Of a stretch of DNA of 64,000 nucleotides, positions 25,455-36,274 are shown piece after piece; the first letter of the stretch is position 1, and the number at the start of each line of letters is the position of its first letter. The notes beneath the pieces were generated by a model that saw only the letters and a list, made by a program, of their open reading frames with translations, was not told the origin of the DNA and did not search any database. The position numbers and the translations under genes were made by a program. Source of the stretch: Microglena sp. YARC. Its lineage: Eukaryota > Chlorophyta > Chlorophyceae > Chlamydomonadales > Chlamydomonadaceae. The DNA lies in NCBI GenBank assembly GCA_022414725.1, contig JAJSRW010002119.1, forward strand, positions 1-64,000. Direction: 5' to 3'.

Positions 25455-26640
25455 TTGACGAGCCTGGATCGTGTAATTGGCGACGATAAAGTAGTAGTAG
25501 TCGAGCCGCTTGAGCTCTTGTTACAAGTTCAGGAGGAACTATTTTCTAACTTGGGCTTAACCCCATCTAATGATGTAACTTCTACTAATGCCTTTTCGTC
25601 CCCTTGTATCTTGAAGTTCTCTACGGAGTTTGGCATGCGAGTCTCCATCGCAAACGAGTTCATATACGCGCACCCCATTCCGGAAGACGTCGTGTCGGTG
25701 TTGGAACACTATTGGGAATGCAAAAACGATGCACCCTTCGACACATCGGGTATGTTCATCCTCCCGAAAAATGCAAGTAACGATAACCATGTCTCCAGTC
25801 TCCTCCAAGGTATGGAGTTATTTAAGGAGTATCAATCGTGCGACCACCATATGAAACCCCGCCCCAAGGGGCCACCTTCGAATAAGGTCGCCATCCAAGT
25901 ATGGTATGATCCTCCCGATTCCGAGCGAGCCGTCCAAATCAAAAAGGATTGGCACGCGATCAACGACGCGACCAAGGCAGTATACTTTGGCCCCGCACCT
26001 GAGGAGGGCATCCCCAGTCCGGTTGAAACCCGTCGAAAAAAACACTGGTGGTCGGAGGCATTGGATCCCAAAGTTCGCGAAAAACAAATCGCTGCCAGAC
26101 GGTCAACGAAGTGCATCCGTCGCAATCACGCACAACGAAATACGAACACTTCCCCCGTGCTCACTACGCGAGCCAATCGGTTATACGAAGTCAACACTGC
26201 GACAGCCCCCGATATGCTTTTCAACGCCCGATCTGGCGCGCAGCAATTGCTCACATTGGCGGACTCGGGCGCAACAGGTTGCCTTATGGAAAAGCAAACG
26301 GCTGAGAATCTCGGTTTGCATATCCGCCCTTGGGAAACGAACGCGACGGATTCACTTGCGCTAACGACGGATTATCAAAATCCGCGGGACGGCCACGCTC
26401 CCTGTCCACATACAACGGTATGTTGGCACCGTGTTTGTCCATGTCGTTGACAAACTTCCTGGAGGATTAGACCTAATCCTCGGATCCGACTGGATGCGCG
26501 ATGAAAGAGCCGTCCTCGACTACGATCGCATGACCATTTCGCTCAAACGGTACGGCTGCTGTATAACCCCTACTAACAGGCAGCGGGACGAAACGGCTCA
26601 TTCCTTCTTCACCATGGCGCTTATCGGGCAAGTCAACTGA
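25455..26640 (+). pseudogene. Gypsy aspartic protease region
   Basis: An open frame to 26450 carries the retropepsin motif LLTLADSGATGCLM (D-S-G) near residue 270. It then loses phase near 26400 and continues in another frame with GGLDLILGSDWMRDERAVLD, the typical second half of gypsy protease. One frameshift therefore splits the protease. The 250 residues before it are unassigned linker. Confidence 0.8.
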
Positions 26641-26835
26641 TGACCCGGTCATTACGGGTCGCAAAGCGGCAAAGCTTTTGAAGGCAGGCGCTAACCACGT
26701 CATGGTCAACGTCCGCGAATCGCGGGCGGAGTTACCGGCGTCTAATGTCACTGCCGATGAAAAGGCGAAATTGCTCACGAAATTATTGCCGTCCGACGGA
26801 CCGTTACCTGGTCCGCCAGTGGCTAGCATCAATGG

Positions 26836-28583
26836 ATGGATTTCGAAAATTGGATCCACGATAACATCCTTGACCACGACGATAAAACGCTAATCTCGGC
26901 CAGCGATCTGCGCGCCCTCCTATGGAAATATCGCAAAGTCTTCAACAATTTGCCGATGGGGACACCTAACCATCGCGTCATACCTCACGTCATCAAAACG
27001 CAAGACAATGCGTACGCCCCGTATCACAGGAATCGTCGCATGAGTCCAGCCGAGACATTGCTATGTGAAGAATACGTCTCCGACCTTTTACAACAAGGCT
27101 TCATCGCCCCGAGCTCGTCCCCGTACGGAGCGCCGATTATGATCATAGCAAAACCAGGCGGAACGGGATACCGTGTTGTTTGCGATTGGCGAGCACTCAA
27201 CAACATTACGATTAAAAATAGGTATCCCCTTCCCCGTATTGACGAGACCATTGACCGTCTAGGTGGAGCTACTTTGTTTAGTTCCCTAGACCTCACGTCT
27301 GGTTATTACCAAATACGTATCCCCCTACCCCCCCCCATCCCCCCACCCCCTACCCCCAACCCCCACCCTACCTCCCCCCCACCCCCCACCCCCCTACCCC
27401 CCCCCCCACCCCCCCTACCCCCACCCCATCCCCCCACCCCCTACCCCCAACCCCCCCCCTACCCCCACCCCATCCCCCCCCCCCTACCCCCACCCCGGCC
27501 ATCCCCCCACCCCCTACCCCCAACTTGGCCACGGTCCTCCAAGTCCTCCAGGACAACGAATTCTACGCGAAGCTCTCCAAATGTTCATTCAACAAGACAG
27601 AGGTTAAATTCCTTGGTCATTACATTGGACGCGACGGAATTAAAGTTGATCCGAAAAAGTTTAGCACAGTCCGCGACTGGCCTACTCAAAAGACGGCGAA
27701 ACAAATCGGCTCATTCCTCGGTTTGTGCAATTACTTTCGCAACTTTATCCAAGGATATTCATCCCTCGCCGCCCCTCTTCAGACCTTGTCTAACATCAAG
27801 GGTGAGCTTGGCCCCTTGTTCAAAAATGAACATCTCGTAGCATTCGAAGGCCTCAAAGAAGCCTTGCTTTCCGCCCCAGTCCTCGCGCTTCTGGATTTTA
27901 GCAAACCGTTCGAAGTCATTACTGACGCATCCTTACTTGGTACAAGCGCGGTGCTCTTACAAGATAAACACCCCATCGCCTTCGCCAGCAAAAAGTATAT
28001 CCCAGCGGAGCTGAACTATACAACGACTGAACAAGAAATGCTAGCGATCGTCCACGCGTTGACCGAATGGCGGTGCTATCTCGAAGGCTCCCACATGACG
28101 TTGGTCACCGACCATAATCCGCTCACTTACTTCGATACCAAAGCGGTCCTTTCACGACGCATGGGTCGATGGCAGGAGGACCTCGCGCCCTTTAGCTATA
28201 CTTGGGAGTATCGCGCTGGTCGCAATAATATAGCTGACCCTGTTAGTCGCAACCCCAACCTCTCCGCCCCCGCCGACGTCGCGGTAGCGCACCAGCTGTT
28301 GGTGTTCTCGCTCTTGGTCAGCGAATGTCGTCCTCGATCAAGGAAACCTCGCCCTGTTGCGGTCGGTCCCACAGTCATTGGGGTCCCACCCTGCCCTCCT
28401 ACGGTCATGCCCGCACCTTCGGTGCCGGTCAAAGAAACGCGACGACGCAGACGCCCGATACCCTTGGCGTCAACTCCCTCCTCTCTCTCCATCATGGATC
28501 GAATTTTGGCTGGTTACAAAACGGACTCAAACTTCACGCCAGGCTGCAAGCGCCTCCGTGATAAATTTTCCAGAAACGCGTAA
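26836..28583 (+). pseudogene. Gypsy reverse transcriptase and RNase H with core replaced
   Basis: The RT fingers and palm start are present (SPYGAPIMIIAKPGG, VCDWRALNNITIKNRYPLPR, SSLDLTSGYYQI). The protein is then interrupted by C-rich satellite at 27318-27523. It resumes after the palm with NEFYAKLSKCSF, VKFLGHYIGRDG and the thumb, then RNase H (FEVITDASLLGTSAVL, TTEQEMLAIVHALTEWRCYL, VTDHNPLTYF). The F/YxDD catalytic motif is absent. The RNase H frame ends at a TAA at 28581-28583 but is in the same frame as the integrase beyond, so this stop is a single nonsense codon. Confidence 0.92.
27318..27523 (+). repeat. C-rich low-complexity satellite inside RT
   Basis: About 200 bp of cccctaccccca and cccccacccc variants contain almost no G on this strand. 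The satellite starts right after the SGYYQI codons and ends before the codons for the RT connection, so it stands where the YxDD palm should be. The complementary strand is G-rich enough to form G-quadruplexes. Confidence 0.95.
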
Positions 28584-30061
28584 TGGTTCAAGAAAAACAA
28601 GTACGGCCGCGAATTTTTATGCGTCCCTCTTGACGCGGCTCTTCGCCTGGATATTATCCGCAAAGCTCACGATCCGGTTTACATGGGCCATTGTGGTCGC
28701 ACCAAAACGTTGGAACTAGTCACGCGCACGTTTACTTGGGCCAAAGTTACGGCTGATGTGCCTGCCTTCGTCCAACAGTGCCATAAGTGCCAAACGGACA
28801 AACCCGGAAACGCAAAGCCGAACGGTACCATGGTGCCCGTGGAAATTTCTGCCAAATTCTGGGAGTGCGTCTCCACAGACCTTATTACGGCGCTTCCACC
28901 AACATCGTCGGGCCATGACGCCATCGCTGTGTTCGTCGACAAACTGTCCAAAATGGTTCATGTCGAACCTTGTCACACGACGATTAACGCAGAGGAATTC
29001 GCTTCCCTATACCTCAATCGGGTCATCCGATATCATGGTATCCCGAAGAAGCTCCTCAGTGATCGCGACGCGCGATTCACAGGTCATTTCGGCGTTGCTC
29101 TCCATCGATTAATGGGCACGCGACAAGCGTTTTCGACTGCGTTCCATCCACAGACTGACGGTCAGACAGAACGCATGAACCGCGTCATCGAGGACATGAT
29201 TCGCCACTACGTGGGGCCATACCATGACGATTGGGATAAGTCTTTGGCATTGGTGGAGTTCGCTATCAACAATTCCTACCAAGAGTCCATTCAGAACACA
29301 CCCTTTCGGGCGTACCTTGGCTACGACCCTACGACGCCTCTCAAGGCGGAAGTCGAATCGAAATGTCTGGCTGCCAACAATTGGTGGGCTGATCACATTG
29401 AACGCCAAGATCAATGCAAAGCATGCATGCAAGCCGCTCAAGATCGGCAGAAAGCCCATTACGATAAACGACGAACGGAGGTTTTCTTCAACCTACCCTT
29501 GGTGATAAAGTTCTCTTGTCCACCCGCAATATGAAGTTCAAAGCAACTGGTAAACCAAAATTTACACCTCGTTTTGTTGGTCCCTACACGATTACGGAAT
29601 GCATTATTGGTCCACGCGACGAGCAGGCTGGAGTCGTCCGGCAGGTCACGGCGTGCCGCTTAGCCTTGCCTAAGATGATGCGCATCCACCCCGTGTTTCA
29701 CGTGGGTTTGATCAAGCATTGGCGCTCTGATGGCGTTGTCCATGTTGGACAACCGCTTGAGTTCGACTCCGACGGCGCTCCGATTTGGAACATCCAATGC
29801 ATCATTCGTGAAAAGTCGCGTGTCGTCGGCACATCCAGCAAACGACGTCTCGAATACTTGGTCCGATGGCAAGACTTCGGTATTGAGCAAGACACTTGGG
29901 AACTCGCCAAGGCGGTCAAGAAAAGTGCCCCTCACGTCGTCGATGCATGGCAATCACGTGTTACGCCCGTTGTATCCCGACGTACGTCGAAAAAACGGGC
30001 CCATCACCCACCCATCGCACTCGACGCATACGACACAGCGGTTAGATTACTTTATTTATAA
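28584..30061 (+). pseudogene. Gypsy integrase with C-terminal chromodomain
   Basis: The zinc HHCC domain (VYMGHCGRTKT, CHKC) is followed by the rve core with STDLIT (first Asp), LLSDRDARFTG (second Asp) and TDGQTERMNRVIEDM (Glu). A frameshift near 29500 moves the GPY/F region (FTPRFVGPYTI) to another phase, open to 30061. That frame ends in a chromodomain (RLEYLVRWQDFGIEQDTWE). Chromodomains of this kind guide integration to marked heterochromatin. A TAA just upstream separates it from RNase H in the same frame. Confidence 0.92.
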
Positions 30062-30230
30062 AGTTGTCTTTCTCGGAGTACTCAAAAGGGATGTTAAATG
30101 GTTCTCTCCGAAACCAACTTGTTTCATCAAGTATATTTTGAGCACGGCACATACGACGACAACTGGTATTCACATCCCACCTCTATTACGATCAGATGCG
30201 GGGTCCGCATCTCTTCTGGAGGGGGGGGAG

Positions 30231-30577
30231 TGTAACGGTACAGAACCCTTCACGGGTACTCTGGCCGTCCAGCAAGGCATACGGGTACCCCGTACCCGTA
30301 AGCCACGTGACGAACGCACATGATACAGTACCATACCTATGTACTGCCTCATCTCTCACAACGCACACGTTGCGCACATAGACACGAGCTACTCGGAACG
30401 AACGCTTCTACTCCTACCACGAAGACGTTCTATCCAAGCTACTCGACATCCCCTACCTAGGTAACACCCCCCCTGTTCTGCTAGTTCACCCATATCAACA
30501 TACACGTAAACACACATCACGCAGCCTGTTCCCTAGACTAACCCCCAAGCTGCTGTAGGCATCCTTGAGCTGTTACA
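30231..30577 (+). repeat. Gypsy 3' LTR
   Basis: It begins TGTAACGGTACAG after the G-rich polypurine tract, ends gttaca, and is followed by the GGTTT target duplication. Confidence 0.95.
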
Positions 30578-30582
30578 GGTTT

Positions 30583-31115
30583 AGGGTCCCCAAAGTTTAA
30601 GCCCATGTATGTTTATTTTTGTATATCTCATGTGAAGATGGATTCATCACATTGTGTATGGGCTGCAGTTGGGCCTTTTTACAAGTAATGTAATGATGTG
30701 GTGCATGGCCATCCTTTTGCTGGGTGCTCCTTGTATTCCCATGCCTCAAATTTGATGTAAATAGGTTATTTACGTTTCACACACAAACCAAGGGTGGAAC
30801 TTAAAAACATACAAGTGAACGGACCAAGTTGCAAGCTATGGTTGGGTGCCCATTACATTACATGTTAAAGTCTACTTGACACCGCGAGGGTGTATGAGAC
30901 TCTGTGCTTTAAACAAAAAGAAAAAGCACCCACAAAGCAAAAAACCCCATTACATCAGGGGTGTGTCGAGGACAAACAAACCAAACTCCCAACCACCGTT
31001 TTGGTGGCGTAGGTATTAAACCCCTTAGAGCAGGACCCAGATCTCAACCACTTACAGTGGCGGAGGTAAGAAGCTAACAAATGAGAAGTCTCAAGAAGAA
31101 AAAAAGGATAATAAA
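30583..31115. other. Non-coding flank of the LINE fragment
   Basis: No gene is seen. The minus-strand LINE ends at 31116, so this is probably its 3' untranslated part. No terminal poly(A) (a T-run on this strand) is obvious. Confidence 0.4.
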
Positions 31116-31967
31116 TTACGGTGCCACTAAGCAGTCCAGGGCTTCCTGTCTTGCTCTTCTACAAGTAGAAAGATAGTCGGCTAGGTTGCTCCAAAAAGAC
31201 TTAGTGCCATTTCCATTCATAAAGGTTCTGAATGTGGAATCGCAGAATTCCACATTCCATACGGTTAAGTCGGTATCCTCATGGACATGCCTATAAATAT
31301 CTGTAAACAGATTCTGGTAGCGGAGGCGAATATCATTATAAAAAGGGCACTCAAACATATGCATTTCATCCTCAGGTTTTTGGAACCCACACATTTGACA
31401 GTGTCTCATTGAGCGAGGGATGTGTGCTCTATCCACCACCCTCATTCTTTCTGTGTTCAGCCAATGGGAACCCATTCTAAACTGTGCTATAGAACGAATC
31501 TGATCCTGCTTATGTAAGGCGGATGTAAAGGGAATCAAGCCATTCTCATCATTGCTGTTGGCTGCGAACCATTTTTGGTATCGGAGGCGTTTAAAGCCAA
31601 CCCTTCTCTCATCAGGGATGTCTCTAACTGCATTGGTGTCACTTGGGTACTTAAACCTCCATGACTCAAAAACTTCAGACATAATACCTTCGACATCGAC
31701 AGCCTCCAAAATGTTGATGTTTTTACTGGATCCTAGCTTGTGGAGAGCACAACGCAAGTCATGAACCCAGCCAGTGTTGGAGTCAAAAGATTCCTCAAGA
31801 GCCATTCTAATGAGATCCTCAGGTTCTTTATGTATGGTCTTGTTCCAGAAGCGCAAAGCCCATGTGGCATGTTTGGGGGATATATGGATTACACATCCAT
31901 ACTTCCATAGGAGGTAGAGCTGCAAGGTGTGCAACATGTGCCATGTACTTGCAGATGTATGCCACAT
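31116..31967 (-). pseudogene. LINE (non-LTR retrotransposon) ORF2 C-terminal fragment
   Basis: The 283-residue frame carries a zinc-binding reverse-transcriptase tail (zf-RVT) motif, CQMCGFQKPEDEMHMFEC, preceded by AQFRMGSHWLNTER. This is the usual end of LINE ORF2 after the RT domain. No endonuclease or RT palm is present, so the copy is 5' truncated, as is normal for LINEs. The start shown is only the first Met of the fragment. Confidence 0.75.
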
Positions 31968-32138
31968 GACACTGCCTAGGCACCCCCATTAAGGCTTGCC
32001 TATGTAGGGAGTGCTCATGGTCCCCATGAGGCCTAGCCAGACCTTCCCCCCCACATGTAGGTGTACCCTATGCATCCCCCAAGTATGCTTCGTGGCTACC
32101 TAGACAAAGCTTGCAACTTGGTCCGATGACTTAACCAT

Positions 32139-32290
32139 TTGAACATGGATAGCACTCTTTACAGCCGTAAGGCTAACGCGTACACCAGTACATCAGCGTG
32201 GCGTACCACGTGGAAGTGCCAGCTCGACGGAGCAAAGGCGCCAGCCTGTGGAAGCGCTAGGCGGGGGAGATCAAAGGACTTAGGCGAATT
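32139..32290 (-). repeat. Inverted-repeat arm A (uninterrupted)
   Basis: The reverse complement of this segment matches 33708-33833 and continues into 35676-35705 on the far side of the 33834-35671 insertion (shared words cgcgttagccttac and ggctgta, then agagtgctatcc). It thus preserves the empty target site of that insertion. A partial second copy (ggcaaaggcaccagcctg) lies at 32355-32440. Confidence 0.8.
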
Positions 32291-32512
32291 TAGGTTCCGA
32301 GCTGCTACCAATTCTGCCCAGTTGCGAGTTTTTTCTACTTACACCTATCGCGAACTACCAGCTGAACGGGGCAAAGGCACCAGCCTGTTGTAGGGCCAGG
32401 CGGGGAGATTCAAGGACTTAGCGAATTTCGCGAGGGACATGGAGGGACTGATGTTTGTTAAACTATCTGCAGGGCATACAAACACATGCCATATGTTGCG
32501 CTCTACAGCTTC

Positions 32513-33664
32513 TCAGTCTATAAATATTTTCTGGCCGTCGACGTTGATGCTCGGGAGCTTTACGCTGATGGTGCAACTGGCGCAGCATTCCTTCGTGAGC
32601 TTCAGGGCGCCATCGTAGCTTTGCTGGTTGGCGTTGATCAGACTGGGTAGACCATGGCAATCCCTTTGATCCAGGATGGTCGCCTTGATGAGGACTAGCC
32701 ACGCCATCATCTGCTGAATCCAGTCCAGCCTTATGTTCACCACGTACACTGAGGTGTTTGCAGGTTGGTATTGCAGGAGCAGCATCCTCTTTGTGATTGT
32801 GGCAAGCATTGTCATCTGGCATTGTTTAAAGTAGGGGGCTGGCACATTGTCCCATCCCGAGATCGCCGGCTTGAACGCCCACGTTCCTTGTCCTCCCCCT
32901 GTGTTGGGCTTGAAGGGGCATGGGGCTTTGCATTCTGACCAAAGTGCCTATGGTCTCTACTGAACTGTGACTGCGTGCGTGCTGACACGCGTCCAACCAG
33001 CTTTTCCAGGGCAGCAAAGTTGGGCACAGTGCCCAATTGCCCATGTACGTGTCTTCTTCACCTGCCACGACAACTATGTTCTCTAGCATGTCCAGGTAAA
33101 CTGGCGGAGACGCAGTGCAGCTGGCTGTAGGTTGAGTTCCACCATGTGGGGTAGGACATGCAAGAGGTAGAGGAGCTTCGGGGGGCGGCAACATGGACAT
33201 CAAGGCATCTTGATGTCTCTGTCGAAAGCCAAACCCTGCAAAATCAAAATAGCATTTCAATTACCAATATGAGGTTGATGATTCAAATAGCAATAAACTT
33301 TTAGAGTTCAGCGTGTGTGTAACATACCTATGCTGACGAACTCCCTCAAGCTCAACACGGCATTGAACTGCTCATTGGTGGGGATGATTTGTCCTCCTCC
33401 CACAAGGAGCTCGAGGTCTTGCAACGGAGGTCTCGACTTTAGGTAGCTACAGAATGCGACGCGTGCTTGAGTTCTCTCTAAGGTAAAGTCGAGAGGGGGG
33501 GTGGCCTCATCTCGTTGGGCATACTTCAAAGCCTGAACCAAGTCTACAGCTCGAACCCTCCCTCCGGGCGCCTGTTCTAGTGGCCTATCTGGAGCAAGGA
33601 GGGGGGGGCGACATAATCTAGTAGGAAAGACCAGTTCGGCTAGTCCGTGGACGTCGTCATTTAC
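32513..33664 (-). pseudogene. Decayed or spliced gene between the inverted arms
   Basis: On the minus strand a coding exon runs from 33664 to 33328 (RAVDLVQALKYAQRDEA and LVGGGQIIPTNEQFNAVL). It ends at a donor GTATGT; an acceptor with a pyrimidine tract and ttttgcag ends at 33238, and the frame continues in phase (FVSI then GFGFRQRHQDALMSM). Further on, plausible coding changes phase twice (AALEKLVGRVSARTQSQF, then NIRLDWIQQMMAWLVLIKA ending at 32513), so it is either frame-broken or has introns I cannot place. I do not recognise the family. Its place between inverted arms suggests cargo or a transposon-encoded protein. Confidence 0.5.
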
Positions 33665-33707
33665 CTGAAGGTCAGATTTGTAAATTTAAAAAGCCGCGAA
33701 CCTGCCG

Positions 33708-33833
33708 CTGAGTCCTTTCATCTCCCCCCCTGGCCCTTCCACAGGCGGGCGCCTTTGCTCCGTCGAGCTGGCAGTACCACACGGGCTCCACGTGGTACCC
33801 CAGGCCGATGTACTGGTGTACGCGTTAGCCTTA
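33708..33833 (+). repeat. Inverted-repeat arm B (interrupted at its end by an insertion)
   Basis: It matches the reverse complement of 32160-32290 (gcctttgctccgtcgagctg, tgtactggtgtacgcgttag). The match stops at 33833, where a 32-bp terminal inverted repeat begins, and resumes after 35671. Confidence 0.8.
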
Positions 33834-35671
33834 CAGCTTGTTTCCAACCAGTTGGAGGTCCGGTTGAGCGGCGGTTAAATTCGTTATTTTCGGCGCTAAC
33901 CGGTGTTTGGTCGGAAACACAAAAAGTTGAGGTCCGGTTATTTGCGGTTTTCATTTATGTCGTCAGTAGTCCGAATGTAGCTGTGTAGCTGTGTAGCTGT
34001 TTAGCCGGGTAGCCGGCATCAAAACCGGTCAAATTCAAAACTCCTCGGAACGAGACTAAACTCCTCGGACTTTCATATTAGCGCTTTTCTCCCTGTGCCT
34101 TCTCATTGCATCCCCTCTCATCACGAATGATGGATGTAAATATTTGTAAGCAACGCAGTCCGTACTCTATCGACCTTCGCGAGTGAGTGGTGCAAGGGGG
34201 AAACAAGAGAGCGTGAGAGTGTTGCATGAGCGTGAGAGTATTCCATTCCAAGGGCTACGCAGGCGTTGGGTTGCGCAGGGGAACAACGGAACAAGGGGTT
34301 TGATTTGCACGAGGGCTACGGGGCAGCACGGAAGCAGGGTAACCTCTGACTGCTAATAATCGCACCAAGCGGGAAGCCTCGCTGAAAATTCCAAAGCATG
34401 ACGGAACCACATGAAATACGATGGCTAAACTATGACAAGGCAACAAGTGCGCTTGGGTAACACGAAGCCATCATAAGCATGATGAGGAAGCCTGTGGCCA
34501 TCATCTACTCGCTAAGTGGCTCGCTATGGCTCACAACTCTTACAGACTAAGTGCGAGCGCTGAAGATGCGTCAATTGATACCCGCACCACGAAGGATGCT
34601 ACAGAGAGGCGTATCAATTGCAAACAGCACCTGCAAGCCCTGAGGGAGCGAAAATGACTCTAGGTTGGTGCTAGTAACTCGCTATGGCTCAAAACTCGAA
34701 CTGGCGTTTTGCGACTGCTTCTTCCGGCATGCCATATATGCTAACCCAGAACAATGCCAATCAGACAGGTAGCAATCGCAAAATGCAGCATGCAAGCAAG
34801 GAGCGGGAGCCATATGTTGGGGTCCTGGCTCCAGCTAGATCTAGAGCCCTTAGTATTTGGTTGGCCTTGCGCGGCCCAGGTTTGAGAATACCGCGCAACG
34901 GAAGTGGAGAAGGCGTCCTAGAAGGCAAATGAAGAAAAGCGCTAATACGAAAGTCCGAGGAGTTCTGTCTCGAGGAGTTTTGAATTTGACCGGTTTTGGC
35001 GCCGGCTACCCGGCGTAAACAGCTACACAGCTACACAGCTACACAGCTACATTCGGACTACTGACAGCATAAATGAAAACCGCTATAAAGACCAACTGCC
35101 CCGGTTAGTGCAACAGCGCACCCCCCCCGCCGTTGAAGAAAGTTGAGGGGCGGTTAAATTCGGTTGTTGCATTATATCTGGTGACGTCACGAAATTGGCG
35201 TGCGCCTCTTAAAAATCATGCTGCTTTGGAGTGCCGCATCCTTTCTTTCTTTTTCGGACACTCATCATTGATCGCACGGTTTCACCAAGATGGATTCGCA
35301 GCAGCAGGGCACCGTCCCTGCCACGCAATTTTCGACTGATCTTCCTGAGGGGCAGGCGCAGATGCGTGTTCTAGATCTGGACCTGCGCCAGGAGGAAGAA
35401 CTACGCCAATTTGAGGTGCATCGGCTGCAACAGCAGCAACAGCAGCAGCGGCAAGGAGCGGGATAAACGCTGAAATCAGCGTCTGGATAGCGAGGAAGTG
35501 CTGCGCTGCGCATTTGACACGTTGATCCATTTTGAGATGACATGGCCAGATGCAAAAGACTGCTTAACTGGTGGAATGTTTCCAACCAGTTAAGGGTCCG
35601 GTTAGAGGTCGAGTCTAAACCCTCCGAAACACAATCCTTAACCGGACCTCCAACTGGTTGGAAACAAGCTG
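33834..35671. mobile_element. Non-autonomous TIR element with nested inverted repeats
   Basis: The ends 33834-33865 and 35640-35671 are perfect 32-bp inverted repeats (cagcttgtttccaaccagtt at the left). TTA flanks both ends, with four extra bases at the right. A second, inner pair of arms lies at about 33945-34095 and 34930-35085 (aactcctcgg, gctacacagctac, cattcggactactga). A third small palindrome spans 35578-35668. No transposase frame is visible. TTA flanks recall PIF/Harbinger, but that is only suggestive. Confidence 0.75.
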
Positions 35672-35699
35672 TTACTTACGGCTGTATAGAGTGCTATCC

Positions 35700-36270
35700 T
35701 TTGAACATCGCATACCTGGAATAGATTATAGATCACCAGCCTGGCTCTGACCTGAGTTCCGATCTCGCTCCACCACCGAGCGAGCCTGGCCTTAGACATG
35801 GAGCTGTCTGAGAAGACGCAATTAAAGTTGAGCCCAAGCAAGTACTCTTGCTATGATGCAGTATGGAAGATGAAAGTGGCGCCATAGGCCTAAGCCCTGC
35901 GCGCCCTAGTTGTAGACTCTAATAGGCGCTAGAGGCAGGCAGGCAGGCAGTGTGGTATATGAATACCTTGTAACACGGAGTGTCTTGTAACTGGAAGCCT
36001 AAGAAATGATCTCAGGAGTTTAGACGGCCCTAAGAGTCAGAAGCACGGCTTAAGACTCCCTTCCCGCTTCCAGCGCGTCTAGACCCTAATGGAACCCTCG
36101 TTTTAGGTATTCCCGAGTAGCTGATCAGACACTGATCAGTAGGTCAATTCGCTCGGTTTCAACTGCCTACAGAAGTCGTTCGTCATCTGTCGGAAAGTCG
36201 TCACCACCGCGTGGCAACTCAGTGGGAGGATCGTTATCCACCACAATTCCCCCTTCTCTAGCCCTAGCCT
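35700..36270. other. Non-coding stretch
   Basis: No gene is recognised. It probably includes the 3' end of the minus-strand chromovirus, with a purine tract at 36246-36260 read on the minus strand (gaagggggaattg). I found no matching second LTR. Confidence 0.35.
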
Positions 36271-36274
36271 TCTC

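Larger units (their letters stand above)
20688..30577 (+). mobile_element. Ty3/gypsy chromovirus, full length but defective
   Basis: LTRs beginning TGTAAC lie at 20688-21038 and 30231-30577. The target duplication GGTTT is at 20683-20687 and 30578-30582. A PBS-like tggtagcggagctgg follows the 5' LTR, and a purine tract (ctggaggggggggag) precedes the 3' LTR. The gene order gag, protease, RT, RNase H, integrase, chromodomain is that of chromoviruses. A C-rich satellite replaces the RT core, and stops and frameshifts are present in gag and pol. The LTRs differ by a 4-bp indel and a few substitutions, so insertion was fairly recent. Confidence 0.95.

Noticed and set aside
27318..27523. Telomere-like repeat
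   Set aside because: The units are irregular C-rich variants without a fixed period, and the sequence is internal to a retroelement reading frame.
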